Below, piece by piece: positions 28,099 to 37,809 of a DNA stretch of 64,000 nucleotides. A program made the translations under genes and the position numbers. The notes below the pieces were generated by a model. The model saw nothing but the letters and a program-made list of their open reading frames with translations. It was not told where the DNA came from and did no database searches. How positions within the stretch are numbered: position 1 is the stretch's first letter; every line of letters starts with the position of its first letter. Source of the stretch: Phenylobacterium sp. (lineage in GTDB: Bacteria > Pseudomonadota > Alphaproteobacteria > Caulobacterales > Caulobacteraceae). The DNA is taken from assembly GCA_020401865.1 (NCBI GenBank), contig JADCAS010000004.1:124001-188000 (forward strand), in the 5' to 3' direction.

Positions 28099-29354
28099 AA
28101 ACACACCTCGGGGTGCTGGTTCGGATCGCTGCAGCCCACCTGGCGGTGCGCACCCGCCAGACCGTGGTCGCCGTGGCGGGCGTAGCCGTCGGCGTGGCCT
28201 TCTTCCTGGCGGTCTCAGGGATGATGTCCGGCTCCCAGAAGGACTTCGTCTCCACCCTGGTGGACAGCGCCCCTCACGTTATCGTTCGGGATGAACAGAG
28301 GCTGCCGAGCCTGCAGCCGGCTGTAAGATCCCGTCCGGGGGCCGCGGTCTCCGTTTCGGGCGTCCGACCGAAGGAGGAGGTCCGGGGGCTGAAGGACTGG
28401 CCCGCCATGCTGGCCGACAGCCGCGCCCTGCCGGGCGCTCTTGCCGCCCCCTCCTTGAACGGCGCCGTCACCCTGTCCTTCGCCGGGCGGACCGAGGCGG
28501 TGGCGCTCAGCGGCGTGGACCCGCGCATCGAAGGCCGGATGGCGAAGATCGACGTCAGCCTGGTCGGCGGGCGGCTGGCGGACCTGGAGGCGCGTCCCGA
28601 CGGCATCATCATCTCCCGTCCCCTGGCTGACCGGCTGGGGGCGCGGCGCGGCGACACCCTGGTGGCGACCTCACCAGTGGGGGTCACCCAGCGCGTTCGC
28701 ATTCTGGCCCTGATCGAGCCGGAGGCGATCCAGGGTTTCTACGCCGGGGACAACACCGCCTACGGCCTGCTTCGGACGGCCCAGGTGCTGTTCGCCAGGC
28801 CCAACATCGTCAATCAGATTCACCTGCGCCTTGCAGACCCGGTGAACGCCGACGCCGCGGCCCGGGTCCTCGAGGCCCGCTGGGGCTATAAGTGGGAGTC
28901 CTGGCAGGAGCGGTCCCGGGATATCCTGAACCTGCTCGTCGTGCGCAACGTCGTCATGTACGCCGTGATTTCGGCCATCCTTCTGGTGGCCAGCTTCGGT
29001 ATCTACACCTCGGTCTCCACCAGCGTGACGGACAAGCGGCGGGACATCGCCATCCTGCGCGCCATGGGCTTCACCGACCGCGACGTGGAGGGCATCTTCC
29101 TGCTGGAGGGGCTGACCGTGGGCGTCATCGGCGCCCTGGCCGGCTTCCTGCTCGGCGCCGCCATGCTCGAAGCCCTGTCCCGCCTTCCCCTGAGCATAGA
29201 GGGCCGAGCCCTGACCCTGCCTCTCGACCGGGGTCCAGCGCAGTTCGTCATCGCCGGAACCGCCGCCCTGGGATCCGCCCTGGTGGCTGCCTGGCTGCCA
29301 GCCCGCAAGGCCGCCACCGTCGACCCGGTCGACATCCTGAGGGGGGCGGCGTGA
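28095..29354 (+). CDS. FtsX/MacB-type ABC exporter permease (DevC-like)
   Basis: A 419-residue permease with an N-terminal helix (TVVAVAGVAVGVAFFLAV), a periplasmic domain of about 230 residues, and three C-terminal helices that form the FtsX domain (YAVISAILLVASFGIYTSVS, GLTVGVIGALAGFLLGAAML, QFVIAGTAALGSALVAAWLP). It ends RKAATVDPVDILRGAA, typical of MacB/LolE/DevC proteins. The GTG start overlaps the adaptor stop and its stop overlaps the ATPase GTG. The substrate is unknown; related systems export lipids, peptides or macrolides. Confidence 0.9.
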   Translation: MKTHLGVLVRIAAAHLAVRTRQTVVAVAGVAVGVAFFLAVSGMMSGSQKDFVSTLVDSAPHVIVRDEQRLPSLQPAVRSRPGAAVSVSGVRPKEEVRGLKDWPAMLADSRALPGALAAPSLNGAVTLSFAGRTEAVALSGVDPRIEGRMAKIDVSLVGGRLADLEARPDGIIISRPLADRLGARRGDTLVATSPVGVTQRVRILALIEPEAIQGFYAGDNTAYGLLRTAQVLFARPNIVNQIHLRLADPVNADAAARVLEARWGYKWESWQERSRDILNLLVVRNVVMYAVISAILLVASFGIYTSVSTSVTDKRRDIAILRAMGFTDRDVEGIFLLEGLTVGVIGALAGFLLGAAMLEALSRLPLSIEGRALTLPLDRGPAQFVIAGTAALGSALVAAWLPARKAATVDPVDILRGAA

Positions 29355-30067
29355 CCGGCGCCACGCCGCATCCGGGCGACCCGGCGCCTGTCCTTGAGCT
29401 GCGAGCCGTCGACAAGGTGCTGGTGGACCCGGAGTCCGCCTACCTGGTGCGCGAGGTCTCCCTTGCCTTCCACCCCGGCGAGTTCACCGCCATCCTCGGG
29501 CCCTCAGGATGCGGTAAGTCCTCCTTGCTCTACCTGATGGGCCTGCTGGACCGGCCGACCCGGGGGGAGGTGCTCTTTGCAGGCGAGGCCACGCGCGACC
29601 TCGGAGAGGGCCGCCGGACCCGCCTGCGTCTGACCCGGTTGGGATTCATCTTCCAGTTCCACTTCCTGCTTCCCGAGCTGACCGCCGAGGCCAACGTCGC
29701 CCTCCCCATGGAGCGGCTCGGCAGGCTGACCCGCCGGGAAGCCTCGACGCGGGCCCGGAGTCTTCTGGACCGGCTGGGACTGGCGGGCCTGTCGGGCCGG
29801 CGGCCTGACCGCATGTCGGGCGGCCAGAGGCAGCGGGTGGCCATCGCTCGGGCCCTGGCCAATGACCCGGCCATCCTGCTCTGCGATGAGCCCACGGGGA
29901 ACCTCGACACCGCCAACACGGCGGTGGTCATCGCTGAATTCCAGCGCCTCGCGCACGAGGAGGGTCGCGCCGTCATCTGCGTGACCCACGACGCAGACGT
30001 GGCGAAGGCGGCGGACCGGCGGATCCGCATGCTGGATGGACGGGTGGTGAGCGACGACCGGCCCTGA
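29351..30067 (+). CDS. ABC exporter ATPase (LolD/MacB-N/DevA-like)
   Basis: A 238-residue ATPase with Walker A GPSGCGKSS (around 44-52), Q-loop FIFQFHFLLPELTA, signature MSGGQRQRVAIARALA and Walker B LLCDEPTGNLD, then the H-loop VTHDADVAKAADRRIRM. Sequence and neighbours place it in the o228/LolD group. The GTG at 29351 overlaps the permease stop by four bases. It completes the three-gene exporter and is convergent with argS 21 bases later. Confidence 0.93.
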   Translation: MTGATPHPGDPAPVLELRAVDKVLVDPESAYLVREVSLAFHPGEFTAILGPSGCGKSSLLYLMGLLDRPTRGEVLFAGEATRDLGEGRRTRLRLTRLGFIFQFHFLLPELTAEANVALPMERLGRLTRREASTRARSLLDRLGLAGLSGRRPDRMSGGQRQRVAIARALANDPAILLCDEPTGNLDTANTAVVIAEFQRLAHEEGRAVICVTHDADVAKAADRRIRMLDGRVVSDDRP

Positions 30068-30088
30068 AGAGTAGCCCTACAGCGCCCT

Positions 30089-31888
30089 CTACATCCGCTC
30101 AGGGGCGGACAGGCCGAGGAGGTCGAGGCTGAGCTCCAGCTGGCGCAGGATCGTTCCGGCGAGGGCCAGGCGCGAGGCGCGGGTCTCGCCCTCGGCCGGC
30201 AGGATCGGGCAGGCGGCGTAGAAGCGCGAGAAGGCCTGGGCCAGCCGGTAGGCGTGATCGGCGAGAAGGTTCGGGGCCCGGCGGTCGTAGGCCTCGGCCA
30301 GGGCGTCGTCGAAGGCGTCGAGCAGGAGGGCCAGCTCGCGCTCCGCCGGATCCTCGATGCGGATGGCGCCCGCCTCCAGCCCCTGCTCGGCTGCGCGGCG
30401 CAGGACCGACTTGATGCGCACCGCCTGGTAGAGGAGGTAGGGCCCGGTCTTGCCCTCGAAGCTGGTGAAGCGGTCGAGGTCGAAGACGTAGGAGGTGCCC
30501 CGGAAGTTCGACAGGTCGGCGAACTTCAGGGCCGCCACGGCCACCTGGTGCGCCGTGGCCTCGAAGGCCTCTTCCGGAAGCTCGGCGCCCAGGCCGGCCT
30601 CGCGCAGGCGCTCGCGCGCCCGGTCCCGAGTCATCTCGATCAGGTCGTTCAGCTTGAGCACCCCGCCCTCGCGGGTCTTGAAGGGCTTGCCGTCGGTCCC
30701 GTTCATGGTGCCGAAGCCGATGTGCTCAAGCTGGCCCTCGGCAGCGTAGCCAGCCAGCACGGCGGCGCGGAACACCACCTCGAAGTGGTCGGCCTGCCGC
30801 TGGTCCACGACGTAAAGCACCTGGTCGGGATTGAAGGTCCGGCGGCGGTCCAGGATGGTGGCCAGGTCCGTCGTCCCGTACATGGCCGAACCTTCGGAGG
30901 ACACCACAAGCAGGGGCGGCAGCTCGCGCTTGTCGCCCTGCCGGCCTACGCGGACGATCCGGGCGCCCTGGTCGTCCTCCAGCAGGCCGCGGGCCTCCAG
31001 GTCGGCGACCATCTCCGGGATCAGGGGATCGGCGTCGCTCTCGCCCTTCCAGAGATCGAAGTCCACGCCCAGGGCATGGAAGTCCCGGGCCAGGGCGACC
31101 TGAGTCACCCGGGCGAAATGCCGCCACAAAAGGAGGCATCCCGGCTGGCGGGACTGCAGGGCGGCGGTCAGGCGGCGGGCGCGGTTGCGGTAGGCCTCGT
31201 CGGTCTTCCCGAGGGCCGCGGCCTCCGGATACATCCGGTCGAGGTCGGCGAGGCTGATGCGCTGGGCGAGGCCCTCGAAGGCGGCGGTCTCGGTGTCGGG
31301 CGACGGCTCGGTCCCGGCGGCGTCGAGGTCCTCCACCAGGGCCCGGATCCAGGGGTCGGCGTCCATGGCCGCCCCGATCAGCAGGCCCATCTGGTAGCCC
31401 CAGTCGCCGAAGTGGGCATCGCCCACGGTCGTATCGCCCCGGAAGCGGTGGATGCGCTTCAGGGACTCCCCGATGATGGACGAGCGCAGGTGACCCACAT
31501 GCATGGGCTTGGCGACGTTCGGACCGCCATAGTCAATCAGGATGCGTCGCGGCGTCGGGACCTCCTCGGCTCCGACCCGGGGATCGGCGGCGATCTCTCC
31601 GGCCCGCGCGGACAGAGCGGCGTCGGACAGGCGCAGGTTGATGAAGCCGGGCCCGGCGATCTCGACGGAGCTGAACTCTGGCGCCTGACCCAGGGCCTCG
31701 GCCACGGAGGCGGCGATCTCTCTTGGGTTACGGCCAACCCTCTTGGCCGCGGCCAGGGCGCCGTTGCACTGGAAGTCGGCGAGGTCCGGGCGGTCCGAGG
31801 CCGTCGCGCGCGCCAGGTCGACGGGCAACCCAAGAGCCCCGAACGCCCCGGCGAGGCGCTGGTCGATCGCGGACCTCAGTCCGCTCAT
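30089..31888 (-). CDS. argS: Arginyl-tRNA synthetase
   Basis: Class I synthetase that charges tRNA-Arg. The 599-residue protein has the N-terminal additional domain, the HIGH-equivalent [14 protein letters not shown] (around residues 138-151), the KMSKS-region substitute [14 protein letters not shown], and the C-terminal anticodon-binding domain with the family ending. It is translationally coupled (ATGA overlap at 31885-31888) to the preceding hypothetical gene, as in other Caulobacterales. Confidence 0.97.
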   Translation of the reverse strand: MSGLRSAIDQRLAGAFGALGLPVDLARATASDRPDLADFQCNGALAAAKRVGRNPREIAASVAEALGQAPEFSSVEIAGPGFINLRLSDAALSARAGEIAADPRVGAEEVPTPRRILIDYGGPNVAKPMHVGHLRSSIIGESLKRIHRFRGDTTVGDAHFGDWGYQMGLLIGAAMDADPWIRALVEDLDAAGTEPSPDTETAAFEGLAQRISLADLDRMYPEAAALGKTDEAYRNRARRLTAALQSRQPGCLLLWRHFARVTQVALARDFHALGVDFDLWKGESDADPLIPEMVADLEARGLLEDDQGARIVRVGRQGDKRELPPLLVVSSEGSAMYGTTDLATILDRRRTFNPDQVLYVVDQRQADHFEVVFRAAVLAGYAAEGQLEHIGFGTMNGTDGKPFKTREGGVLKLNDLIEMTRDRARERLREAGLGAELPEEAFEATAHQVAVAALKFADLSNFRGTSYVFDLDRFTSFEGKTGPYLLYQAVRIKSVLRRAAEQGLEAGAIRIEDPAERELALLLDAFDDALAEAYDRRAPNLLADHAYRLAQAFSRFYAACPILPAEGETRASRLALAGTILRQLELSLDLLGLSAPERM

Positions 31889-32571
31889 CTCGGGGTCCGG
31901 CCGCCCGTGGCTGCAGTCTGGGCGCCGGCGTCGAGCCGGAAGCGCTTACCCTGGCGGTTGAAGTCGGCCATGGCCGGCGTCACGTCAAAGCCCACCAGAA
32001 TCTCGAAATTCGACCCCGAGGTGGTCAGGCTGGCCCGCGGGATGACGATCCCGTCGACCCTTTCCACGGCGTAGAGGCGGTCCTGGCCGGGCTCGAAGCG
32101 GATCGGCAGGTCGAAGTAGACCTTGTCGATCACCATGCGGTTCCGCTGGGTGACGGCCACCCAGTACCGGTAGGTCTTGCTCTCTCCGGTCGCCTTCGGT
32201 CCGCGTCCGGCGGCGAAGAGGATGTCTATGGCCACCGTAATGGGCTCGGCGTCCTTATAGGCGCAGCCGGCGGAGATTTTCTGGATTTCGCCCGACCAGG
32301 CCACTTCGGCGGAGGCCTCCTTGCCGCCGTTGAACTCCACATAGCGCCCCGCGTCGTAAAGCACTTTCACAAAGGGGCAGGGACCGGCGTTCCGAAGCTG
32401 CGGCAGGGGCGCCTGGTTGTCTCCGAACTCGGCGTCGCGCTGGCGCTTGCGGGCTGCGGCCTCGGCCTGGTCGTCATCCGACCGGGGGCGGGACTGGGCC
32501 AAGGCGTCCGTCGCCGGCACGGCGAAGGCGCAGGCCAGGAGGAGGGCGGCGATCAGGGAGCTCTTGCGCAT
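31885..32571 (-). CDS. Exported conserved hypothetical protein upstream of argS
   Basis: A 228-residue protein with a cleavable signal peptide ([26 protein letters not shown] split after Ala-Gln), so periplasmic or outer-membrane associated. The mature part contains two cysteines ([15 protein letters not shown] and SAGCAYKD) that could form a disulfide, and otherwise looks like a beta-rich domain. The upstream frame to 32634 was rejected because MRKSS begins the signal peptide. It overlaps argS by four bases. No named family was recognised; the conserved coupling to argS is probably only operon structure. Confidence 0.8.
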   Translation of the reverse strand: MRKSSLIAALLLACAFAVPATDALAQSRPRSDDDQAEAAARKRQRDAEFGDNQAPLPQLRNAGPCPFVKVLYDAGRYVEFNGGKEASAEVAWSGEIQKISAGCAYKDAEPITVAIDILFAAGRGPKATGESKTYRYWVAVTQRNRMVIDKVYFDLPIRFEPGQDRLYAVERVDGIVIPRASLTTSGSNFEILVGFDVTPAMADFNRQGKRFRLDAGAQTAATGGRTPR

Positions 32572-32674
32572 CAGGTCGTCCGGCGAAGTCCCGCGCGGAA
32601 GGCGCGGCGAGGCCCCCTGATACTGAACAAACATTACGGCTGCAACGCGGCCTGTCAGACCCTAGATAGGAGGC

Positions 32675-33634
32675 ATGAGTGCAGACCCCGTCGCCCGACC
32701 CGCCCTGACCGTCCGCCTGGCCGCGCCCAGGGGCTTCTGCGCCGGCGTCGACCGCGCCATCCAGGTGGTCGAGGCGAGCCTCGAACGCTTCGGCGCGCCG
32801 GTCTATGTGCGCCATGAGATCGTCCACAACCGGCACGTGGTCTCCCGGCTTCGCGACCTGGGTGCGGTCTTCGTCGAGACCCTTGAGGAGTGCCCGGGCG
32901 ACCGGCCCGTGGTCTTCTCCGCCCATGGCAGCCCGAAGTCGGTCATGGAGGGCGCAAGAACCCGGGGGATGACCTACCTCGACGCCACCTGCCCCCTCGT
33001 CTCCAAGGTCCATGTGGAGGCCGCCCGCCACCACGCCGCCGGCCGCCAGGTCCTGCTGATCGGCCACGCCGGGCACCCCGAGGTGGTCGGCACCATGGGA
33101 CAATTGCCCGACGGCGCCGTGGTGCTGATCGAGACCCTTGAAGATGCGCGCGCCTTTGTTTCTGCAGGGACCGGAGGCGTCGCCTACGTCACCCAGACCA
33201 CCCTGTCGGTGGACGACACCGCGGAGATCGTCGAGGCCCTGAAGGCGCGGTTCCCCGACATGGCCGCCCCGCACCGAGACGACATCTGCTACGCCACCAC
33301 CAATCGCCAGGAGGCGGTGAAGTCGATCGCAGGGGCCTGCGACGTCCTGCTGGTCATCGGCTCGGCCAATTCCTCCAACTCTGTGCGCCTGGTCGAGGTC
33401 GGGCTGAAGGCCGGGGCGCCCCGGGCCTTCCTGATCGATGACGCCGACGACCTCGACCTGTCCTGGCTGGAGGGTGCGGCCACCGTCGGCGTGACGGCCG
33501 GGGCCTCGGCTCCTGAGGACCTCGTCCAGGGCGTCATCGCCCGTCTGTCGGACGCCTTCGCCGTCACTGTCGAGGAGATCGGCGCCGCCCGCGAGACCGT
33601 CAGCTTCAAGCTGCCCCGGGCCCTGCTGGCTTGA
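32675..33634 (+). CDS. ispH: 4-hydroxy-3-methylbut-2-enyl diphosphate reductase
   Basis: Last enzyme of the MEP isoprenoid pathway; makes IPP and DMAPP using a 4Fe-4S cluster. The 319-residue protein has the three cluster cysteines in [20 protein letters not shown] and [10 protein letters not shown], and the substrate histidines and glutamate in the usual places ([17 protein letters not shown]). Divergent from the hypothetical/argS pair. It is followed by thrB after about 100 bases. Confidence 0.96.
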   Translation: MSADPVARPALTVRLAAPRGFCAGVDRAIQVVEASLERFGAPVYVRHEIVHNRHVVSRLRDLGAVFVETLEECPGDRPVVFSAHGSPKSVMEGARTRGMTYLDATCPLVSKVHVEAARHHAAGRQVLLIGHAGHPEVVGTMGQLPDGAVVLIETLEDARAFVSAGTGGVAYVTQTTLSVDDTAEIVEALKARFPDMAAPHRDDICYATTNRQEAVKSIAGACDVLLVIGSANSSNSVRLVEVGLKAGAPRAFLIDDADDLDLSWLEGAATVGVTAGASAPEDLVQGVIARLSDAFAVTVEEIGAARETVSFKLPRALLA

Positions 33635-33737
33635 GTCCTTCATGTGCGGACCCGCGGCGGGGGTCGGCGGGGCGCCAGCTTCCGCCGCCTCGACGAACTG
33701 GCTTGACCCGGCGCCGCGCCTCGCCCAATCCGGGCGC

Positions 33738-34703
33738 ATGGCCGTCTACACCGACATCACCGACGAGGAGCTGGAGACCCTGCTCGCCGACTTCGACATC
33801 GGCGCGCCCCTGTCGCTGAAGGGCGTGGCGGAAGGCGTCGAGAACTCGAACTTCCTCCTGGAGACAGAGACCGGGCGGTTCATCCTGACCATCTACGAAA
33901 AGCGGGTGCGGGCAGATGACCTGCCCTACTTTCTTGACCTTCTGACCTGGCTGGCGGGGCGCGGATTCCCGGGCGCGGCCCCCGTCGCAGACCGTCAGGG
34001 GCGCACCCTGAAGGTGGTGCGGGGGAAGCCCACCGCCCTCGTCACCTTCCTGCCCGGGCTTTCGGTGCGCCGACCCAACGCCGCCCATTGCCGCGAGGCG
34101 GGTGCGGGGCTTGCCTGGCTTCACCTGGCCGCCGATGGCTTCGCCCTGACCCGCGAGAACACCCTGGGTCAGCCGGCCTGGCGGCCCCTCTTTGCGTCCT
34201 TGGAGGCGGCGGCCGAAGCCCTCAAGCCGGGCCTCGCCGCGACGATTCTCGCGGATCTCGACGCCCTGGACGCCGCCTGGCCCTCCGGCCTGCCCTCCGG
34301 CGTGATCCACGCCGACTTCTTCCCTGACAATGTCTTCTTCCGGGGAGAGGCCTTCGCGGGGGCCATCGACTTCTATTTCGCCTGCAATGACCTCCTGGCC
34401 TACGACATCGCCGTCGCGCTCAACGCCTGGTGCTTCGAGGCGGACGGCAGCTTCAACGTCACCAGCGCCCGGGCCCTGGTCGCGGGCTACGAGTCCCGGA
34501 GGCCGCTGTCCCCGGCCGAGCGCGCCGCACTGCCAATCCTGGCCCGGGGGGCGGCCATGCGCTTCTTCCTGACCCGGCTGGCCGACTGGGGGCCTGTCCC
34601 GGAAGGCGCGCTCGTCCGGCCCAAGTCGCCGCTCGAATACGAACGCAAGCTGGCTGTGCACCGGGAATCTGCGGACCTGCTGCTCTTCGGCCGGGGCGCA
34701 TGA
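33738..34703 (+). CDS. thrB: Homoserine kinase (APH-fold, ThrB type II)
   Basis: Phosphorylates homoserine in threonine synthesis. The 321-residue protein belongs to the aminoglycoside-phosphotransferase-like homoserine kinases: N-terminal [16 protein letters not shown], the catalytic loop [13 protein letters not shown] (H-x-D-x4-N) around residues 190-202 and the magnesium-binding [16 protein letters not shown]. The start at 33738 matches the family; the frame is open upstream without support. Its stop overlaps the rnhA ATG by four bases. Confidence 0.95.
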   Translation: MAVYTDITDEELETLLADFDIGAPLSLKGVAEGVENSNFLLETETGRFILTIYEKRVRADDLPYFLDLLTWLAGRGFPGAAPVADRQGRTLKVVRGKPTALVTFLPGLSVRRPNAAHCREAGAGLAWLHLAADGFALTRENTLGQPAWRPLFASLEAAAEALKPGLAATILADLDALDAAWPSGLPSGVIHADFFPDNVFFRGEAFAGAIDFYFACNDLLAYDIAVALNAWCFEADGSFNVTSARALVAGYESRRPLSPAERAALPILARGAAMRFFLTRLADWGPVPEGALVRPKSPLEYERKLAVHRESADLLLFGRGA

Positions 34704-35146
34704 CCCCGGACGTCGTGATCTACACGGACGGCGCCTGCTCGGGGAACCCTGGACCAGGGGGCTGGGGTGCAGTGCTCCTTTGGGGCGACCACGAACGGGA
34801 GCTTTTCGGGGGCGATCCGGCGACCACCAACAACCGCATGGAGCTGATGGCCGCCATCCGCGCCCTGGAGGCCCTGAAGCGGCCCTGCCGGGTGGAGTTG
34901 CACACCGACAGCCAGTACCTGCGCACCGGCATTACGGAGTGGGTGCGCAACTGGAAGGCGCGGGGCTGGAAGACCGCCGACCGCAAGCCTGTGAAGAACG
35001 AGGACCTCTGGCGCCGTCTCGACGAAGCCCGGCAGAGACACGAGGTGCAGTGGCGCTGGGTGAAGGGCCACAACGGCCACGAGCTCAACGAACGCGCTGA
35101 CGCCCTGGCCCGGAAGGGACTCGCCGAGGGGCCCTTTGATCCTTGA
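34700..35146 (+). CDS. rnhA: Ribonuclease HI
   Basis: Degrades the RNA strand of RNA-DNA hybrids. The 148-residue protein has the catalytic carboxylates in [14 protein letters not shown] (Asp), [10 protein letters not shown] (Glu), [10 protein letters not shown] (Asp) and [10 protein letters not shown] (Asp). It starts inside the last codons of thrB (ATGA overlap). With rnhB at 7.8 kb, the window carries both RNase H types. Confidence 0.96.
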   Translation: MTPDVVIYTDGACSGNPGPGGWGAVLLWGDHERELFGGDPATTNNRMELMAAIRALEALKRPCRVELHTDSQYLRTGITEWVRNWKARGWKTADRKPVKNEDLWRRLDEARQRHEVQWRWVKGHNGHELNERADALARKGLAEGPFDP

Positions 35147-35166
35147 CTCCGCCGAGGGCGTGTTTG

Positions 35167-35186
35167 ATAGTTGTATTTGCAACTAT
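35167..35186. promoter_or_regulatory. Palindromic operator before the MarR-family gene
   Basis: ATAGTTG at 35167-35173 and CAACTAT at 35180-35186 form a perfect 7-bp inverted repeat with a six-base spacer, 13 bases before the regulator's GTG. Size and position are typical of a MarR autoregulatory operator. The AT-rich element stands out in this GC-rich region. Confidence 0.65.
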
Positions 35187-35199
35187 ATGAGACGCGATC

Positions 35200-35688
35200 G
35201 TGGAAGCTGTCATCCGGACCCGGACCACGGACCCGCCCCACCTGGAGGTCCTTTATGAACTGGGCGCTGCCGAGCACGCCCTGAGAGCGGCTGTGGAGAC
35301 CCGGCTTCCGGCGCCCATGTCTTACACACACTTTGAAGTCTTGAGGGATTTTCTGCGTTTCGGCGATGGCGCCCCCCCGGCGGAGATCGCCTCACGCCTG
35401 AGGATGAGCCGGGGCGCGGTGACCCATTTGCTCCAGCGTATGGAGGCTCTGGGCTGGATTCGGCTGGCGGGTGACGACCGCGACGGACGGCGCAAGCAGG
35501 TCTTCCTCACCCCGGAAGGCGCCAGGATGGCCCGCGCGGCGGCGACGGCCCTGCGCCCCGGAACTGATCGCCTCAAGATTGATTTGAATGACAACTACCT
35601 GAAGGAAGGCCTGGCCTTTCTGCAGGCTCTGCGCCGAAGCCTGGAGTCTCTCAACGCCGACGACGGACCTGGAGGATCGCGCCCCTGA
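35200..35688 (+). CDS. MarR-family transcriptional regulator
   Basis: A 162-residue winged-helix regulator. The recognition region is PPAEIASRLRMSRGAVTHLLQRMEALGW (residues 65-92), followed by the wing RLAGDDRDGRRKQVFLTPEG, which is diagnostic for MarR proteins. The GTG start lies 13 bases after a perfect palindrome that it probably binds. No obvious target gene is adjacent on the same strand. The last 38 bases overlap the 3' end of the convergent nfeD-like gene. The ligand is unknown. Confidence 0.88.
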   Translation: MEAVIRTRTTDPPHLEVLYELGAAEHALRAAVETRLPAPMSYTHFEVLRDFLRFGDGAPPAEIASRLRMSRGAVTHLLQRMEALGWIRLAGDDRDGRRKQVFLTPEGARMARAAATALRPGTDRLKIDLNDNYLKEGLAFLQALRRSLESLNADDGPGGSRP

Positions 35689-36112
35689 TCCCGGTGACCT
35701 CGACCTCGGCCTCGGCCGCCAGCGCGCCGCCGCCCTCCAGCTCCGCCGCCCATTCCTTGCCATCGAGAGCGATCCGGCCCTCCCCGTGATGAAAGGCGGC
35801 GACGCTCCGGGCCGACTGGCCGATCAGGCGGGAGGTGGTGTCATTGATGTCGCCCGGCGCGGCGGCGCCGCCCCTCGGGAAGAAGCGGCGTGCGCCGAAG
35901 GTGGTGACCAGCGTCAGGAGGGCGAACAGGACCGCCTGCCCCGTCCAGCCTGGATCGAGGACCAGGGCGACAAGAGCCACGGCCCCGGCAGAGGCCGCCG
36001 GCCACAGGAGCCAACCCGTTCCGGTGGCCGCCTCGACCGCGAGCAGGGCGACGGCCAGCCCCCCCCAGAACCAGAAAGGCTGGGCGGCCAGGAGTTCGGT
36101 CAGGGCCGCCAT
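35651..36112 (-). CDS. NfeD-like membrane protein
   Basis: A 153-residue protein with three hydrophobic helices in the first 70 residues (FWFWGGLAVALLAVEAATG, WPAASAGAVALVALVL, AVLFALLTLVTTFGARRFF), then a soluble OB-fold-like domain (LIGQSARSVAAFHHGEGRIALDG) typical of short NfeD proteins. NfeD partners with SPFH proteins in membrane microdomains, and here it directly follows the SPFH gene (qmcA) with one base between. Its 3' end overlaps marR by 38 bases. Confidence 0.88.
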   Translation of the reverse strand: MAALTELLAAQPFWFWGGLAVALLAVEAATGTGWLLWPAASAGAVALVALVLDPGWTGQAVLFALLTLVTTFGARRFFPRGGAAAPGDINDTTSRLIGQSARSVAAFHHGEGRIALDGKEWAAELEGGGALAAEAEVEVTGIRGAILQVRRRR

Positions 36113-36113
36113 C

Positions 36114-37037
36114 TCAGCCTCCCTGGGCGCTGCTGCGAGCGCCGTTCAGGAGTTCGGAGACGCCGGCGATCGAGCCGATGATGGTGGACATCTCGGCCGG
36201 GACGATCACTGTCTTCTGCTGCGGGCTCTCCGCCAGCTTGGCGAAGGCGTCCACATAGCGTTGGGCGATGAAGTAGTTGATCGCGTTGACATCGCCCTTG
36301 GCGATGGCCTCGGACACCATGCGGGTCGCCTCGGCCTCGGCCTCGGCGGAGCGCTCCCGGGCCTCGGCGTCGCGGAAGGCGGCCTCCCGGCGGCCCTCAG
36401 CCTCCAGGATGGCGGCCTGCTTGGCGCCCTCGGCCCGGGCGATGGCCGCCTGCTTCTCGCCATCGGCCTCGGTGATGACCGCGCGGCGTTCCCGCTCGGC
36501 CTTCATCTGCCGGGCCATGGCGTTGGAGATGTCCGGCGGCGGCAGGAGATCCTTGATCTCGATCCGCGCCACCTTGACGCCCCAGGGGCTGGTGGCCTCG
36601 TCGATCACCGCCAGCAGGCGGGAGTTGATGTGGTCGCGCTGGCTCAGCACCTCGTCCAGCTCCATGTTGCCCACCACGGTGCGCAGGTTGGTCATGGACA
36701 GCTGGGTGATGGCGAAATCGAGATTGGTCACACGGTAGGCGGCGGAGGCCGCATCCATCACCTGGATGAAGACGATGGCGTCCACCTGGACGGTGACGTT
36801 GTCCTTGGTGATCACCTCCTGGCGGGGCACGTCCAGGACCTGCTCCATCATGTTGATCCGCGCGCCGACCGTCTCGACGAAGGGGGTCAGGATGTTGATG
36901 CCGGGCTTGAGGGTGCGGACATACCGGCCGAAGCGCTCGACCGTAAACTCCCGTCCCTGAGGGACAATCTTGATCGTCGACAGAACGACCACGATGGCGA
37001 GAAGGACAAGAAGTCCGACCGTCAGCAGGGGAAACAT
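36114..37037 (-). CDS. qmcA: SPFH/stomatin-family membrane protein (QmcA-like)
   Basis: A 307-residue slipin/stomatin protein that organises membrane microdomains and interacts with FtsH-type proteolysis. It has an N-terminal helix (LLTVGLLVLLAIVVVLSTI), an SPFH domain (GREFTVERFGRYVRTLKPGI...DVPRQEVITKDNVTVQVDA) and a long Ala/Glu coiled coil (about 180-260), with the C-terminal membrane-proximal segment. The start ATG 37037 has GGAGG upstream. It forms a two-gene operon with nfeD. Confidence 0.92.
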   Translation of the reverse strand: MFPLLTVGLLVLLAIVVVLSTIKIVPQGREFTVERFGRYVRTLKPGINILTPFVETVGARINMMEQVLDVPRQEVITKDNVTVQVDAIVFIQVMDAASAAYRVTNLDFAITQLSMTNLRTVVGNMELDEVLSQRDHINSRLLAVIDEATSPWGVKVARIEIKDLLPPPDISNAMARQMKAERERRAVITEADGEKQAAIARAEGAKQAAILEAEGRREAAFRDAEARERSAEAEAEATRMVSEAIAKGDVNAINYFIAQRYVDAFAKLAESPQQKTVIVPAEMSTIIGSIAGVSELLNGARSSAQGG

Positions 37038-37078
37038 GGCATCCTCCGGTTGGGTAGAGGAAATCTAGGGATCCCGGC

Positions 37079-37675
37079 ATGGCTTTGGAACAGGTTCAGG
37101 CTACAGATCACTACAGCGTGTTCAGCAGAGTCAGAACCGGCGGGCTGGCGGCTGCGGCGCTGGCGCTGGCGGTGCTCCTCCCCTCATACAGCCTGGCCGC
37201 CGCAGCCAAGCCTGCCCCTGCAAAGGCGGCGCCCCCCAAGGCGCCCGCCTTCGACGCCCGGCGCACCGCTGACGTCATCGCCCTGCTGGCGTCCCTGGAA
37301 GCGAAGGCCGAGGTCGCCCGCCAGGCGGACGGCCAGGTGTTCATGAACGTGACCACTCCGGGCGGCGGGTTCGGCGCCCAGATGGTGGGCTGCGACGAGA
37401 CCTTCGCCACCTGCCGCGCCATGGCCCTCTACAGCGCCTTCTCCCGCAAGGGCGTGAACATGGCCCAGATCAACGACTACAACCGCAGCCAGCTGACCTG
37501 CCGGGGCATCATGACCCCCTCCGGCGAACCCAGCGTCATGTACGCCGTCCTGCTGAACGGACGCATGACGAGGGACGAACTGCGCGAGCATGTCGGGGTC
37601 TGGCAGGGCTGCCTGACGGGCTTCGGCGAGTTCATCCAAGACCCCGTCGGCTTCCTCTCGCGACCGCAGGGCTGA
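37079..37675 (+). CDS. Exported YbjN-like protein
   Basis: A 198-residue protein whose N-terminus contains a hydrophobic export segment (GGLAAAALALAVLLPSYSLAAAA), followed by an Ala/Pro/Lys linker and a domain that resembles YbjN (DVIALLASLEAKAEVARQ, FMNVTTPGGGFGAQMVGC, AQINDYNRSQ). Four cysteines in the mature part could form disulfides. YbjN-type proteins have a chaperone-like fold of uncertain function. It is divergent from qmcA with 41 bases between starts. Confidence 0.72.
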   Translation: MALEQVQATDHYSVFSRVRTGGLAAAALALAVLLPSYSLAAAAKPAPAKAAPPKAPAFDARRTADVIALLASLEAKAEVARQADGQVFMNVTTPGGGFGAQMVGCDETFATCRAMALYSAFSRKGVNMAQINDYNRSQLTCRGIMTPSGEPSVMYAVLLNGRMTRDELREHVGVWQGCLTGFGEFIQDPVGFLSRPQG

Positions 37676-37726
37676 GCCCGGTCTTGCGCCCGGATCGCCG
37701 CCGGCGACGGGGAGTCCACACGTATC

Positions 37727-37758
37727 TTTACATCGCTCAGATACCTGATATCTGAGCG
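37727..37758 (+). promoter_or_regulatory. Promoter with perfect 10-bp inverted-repeat operator before the DUF418 gene
   Basis: CGCTCAGATA at 37734-37743 and TATCTGAGCG at 37749-37758 are perfect inverted repeats with a five-base spacer. A TTTACA at 37727-37732 could be a -35, with an AT-rich ATATCT inside the right arm serving as a possible -10. A regulator bound here would cover the promoter. A GAGTC (GANTC) lies at 37712-37716. A terminator for the upstream gene is less likely because no T-run follows. Confidence 0.6.
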
Positions 37759-37809
37759 TCGTTCAAATCTAGCCGGATCCCCGGATCCGTTCGGGAGGGG
37801 AGACGCGGC

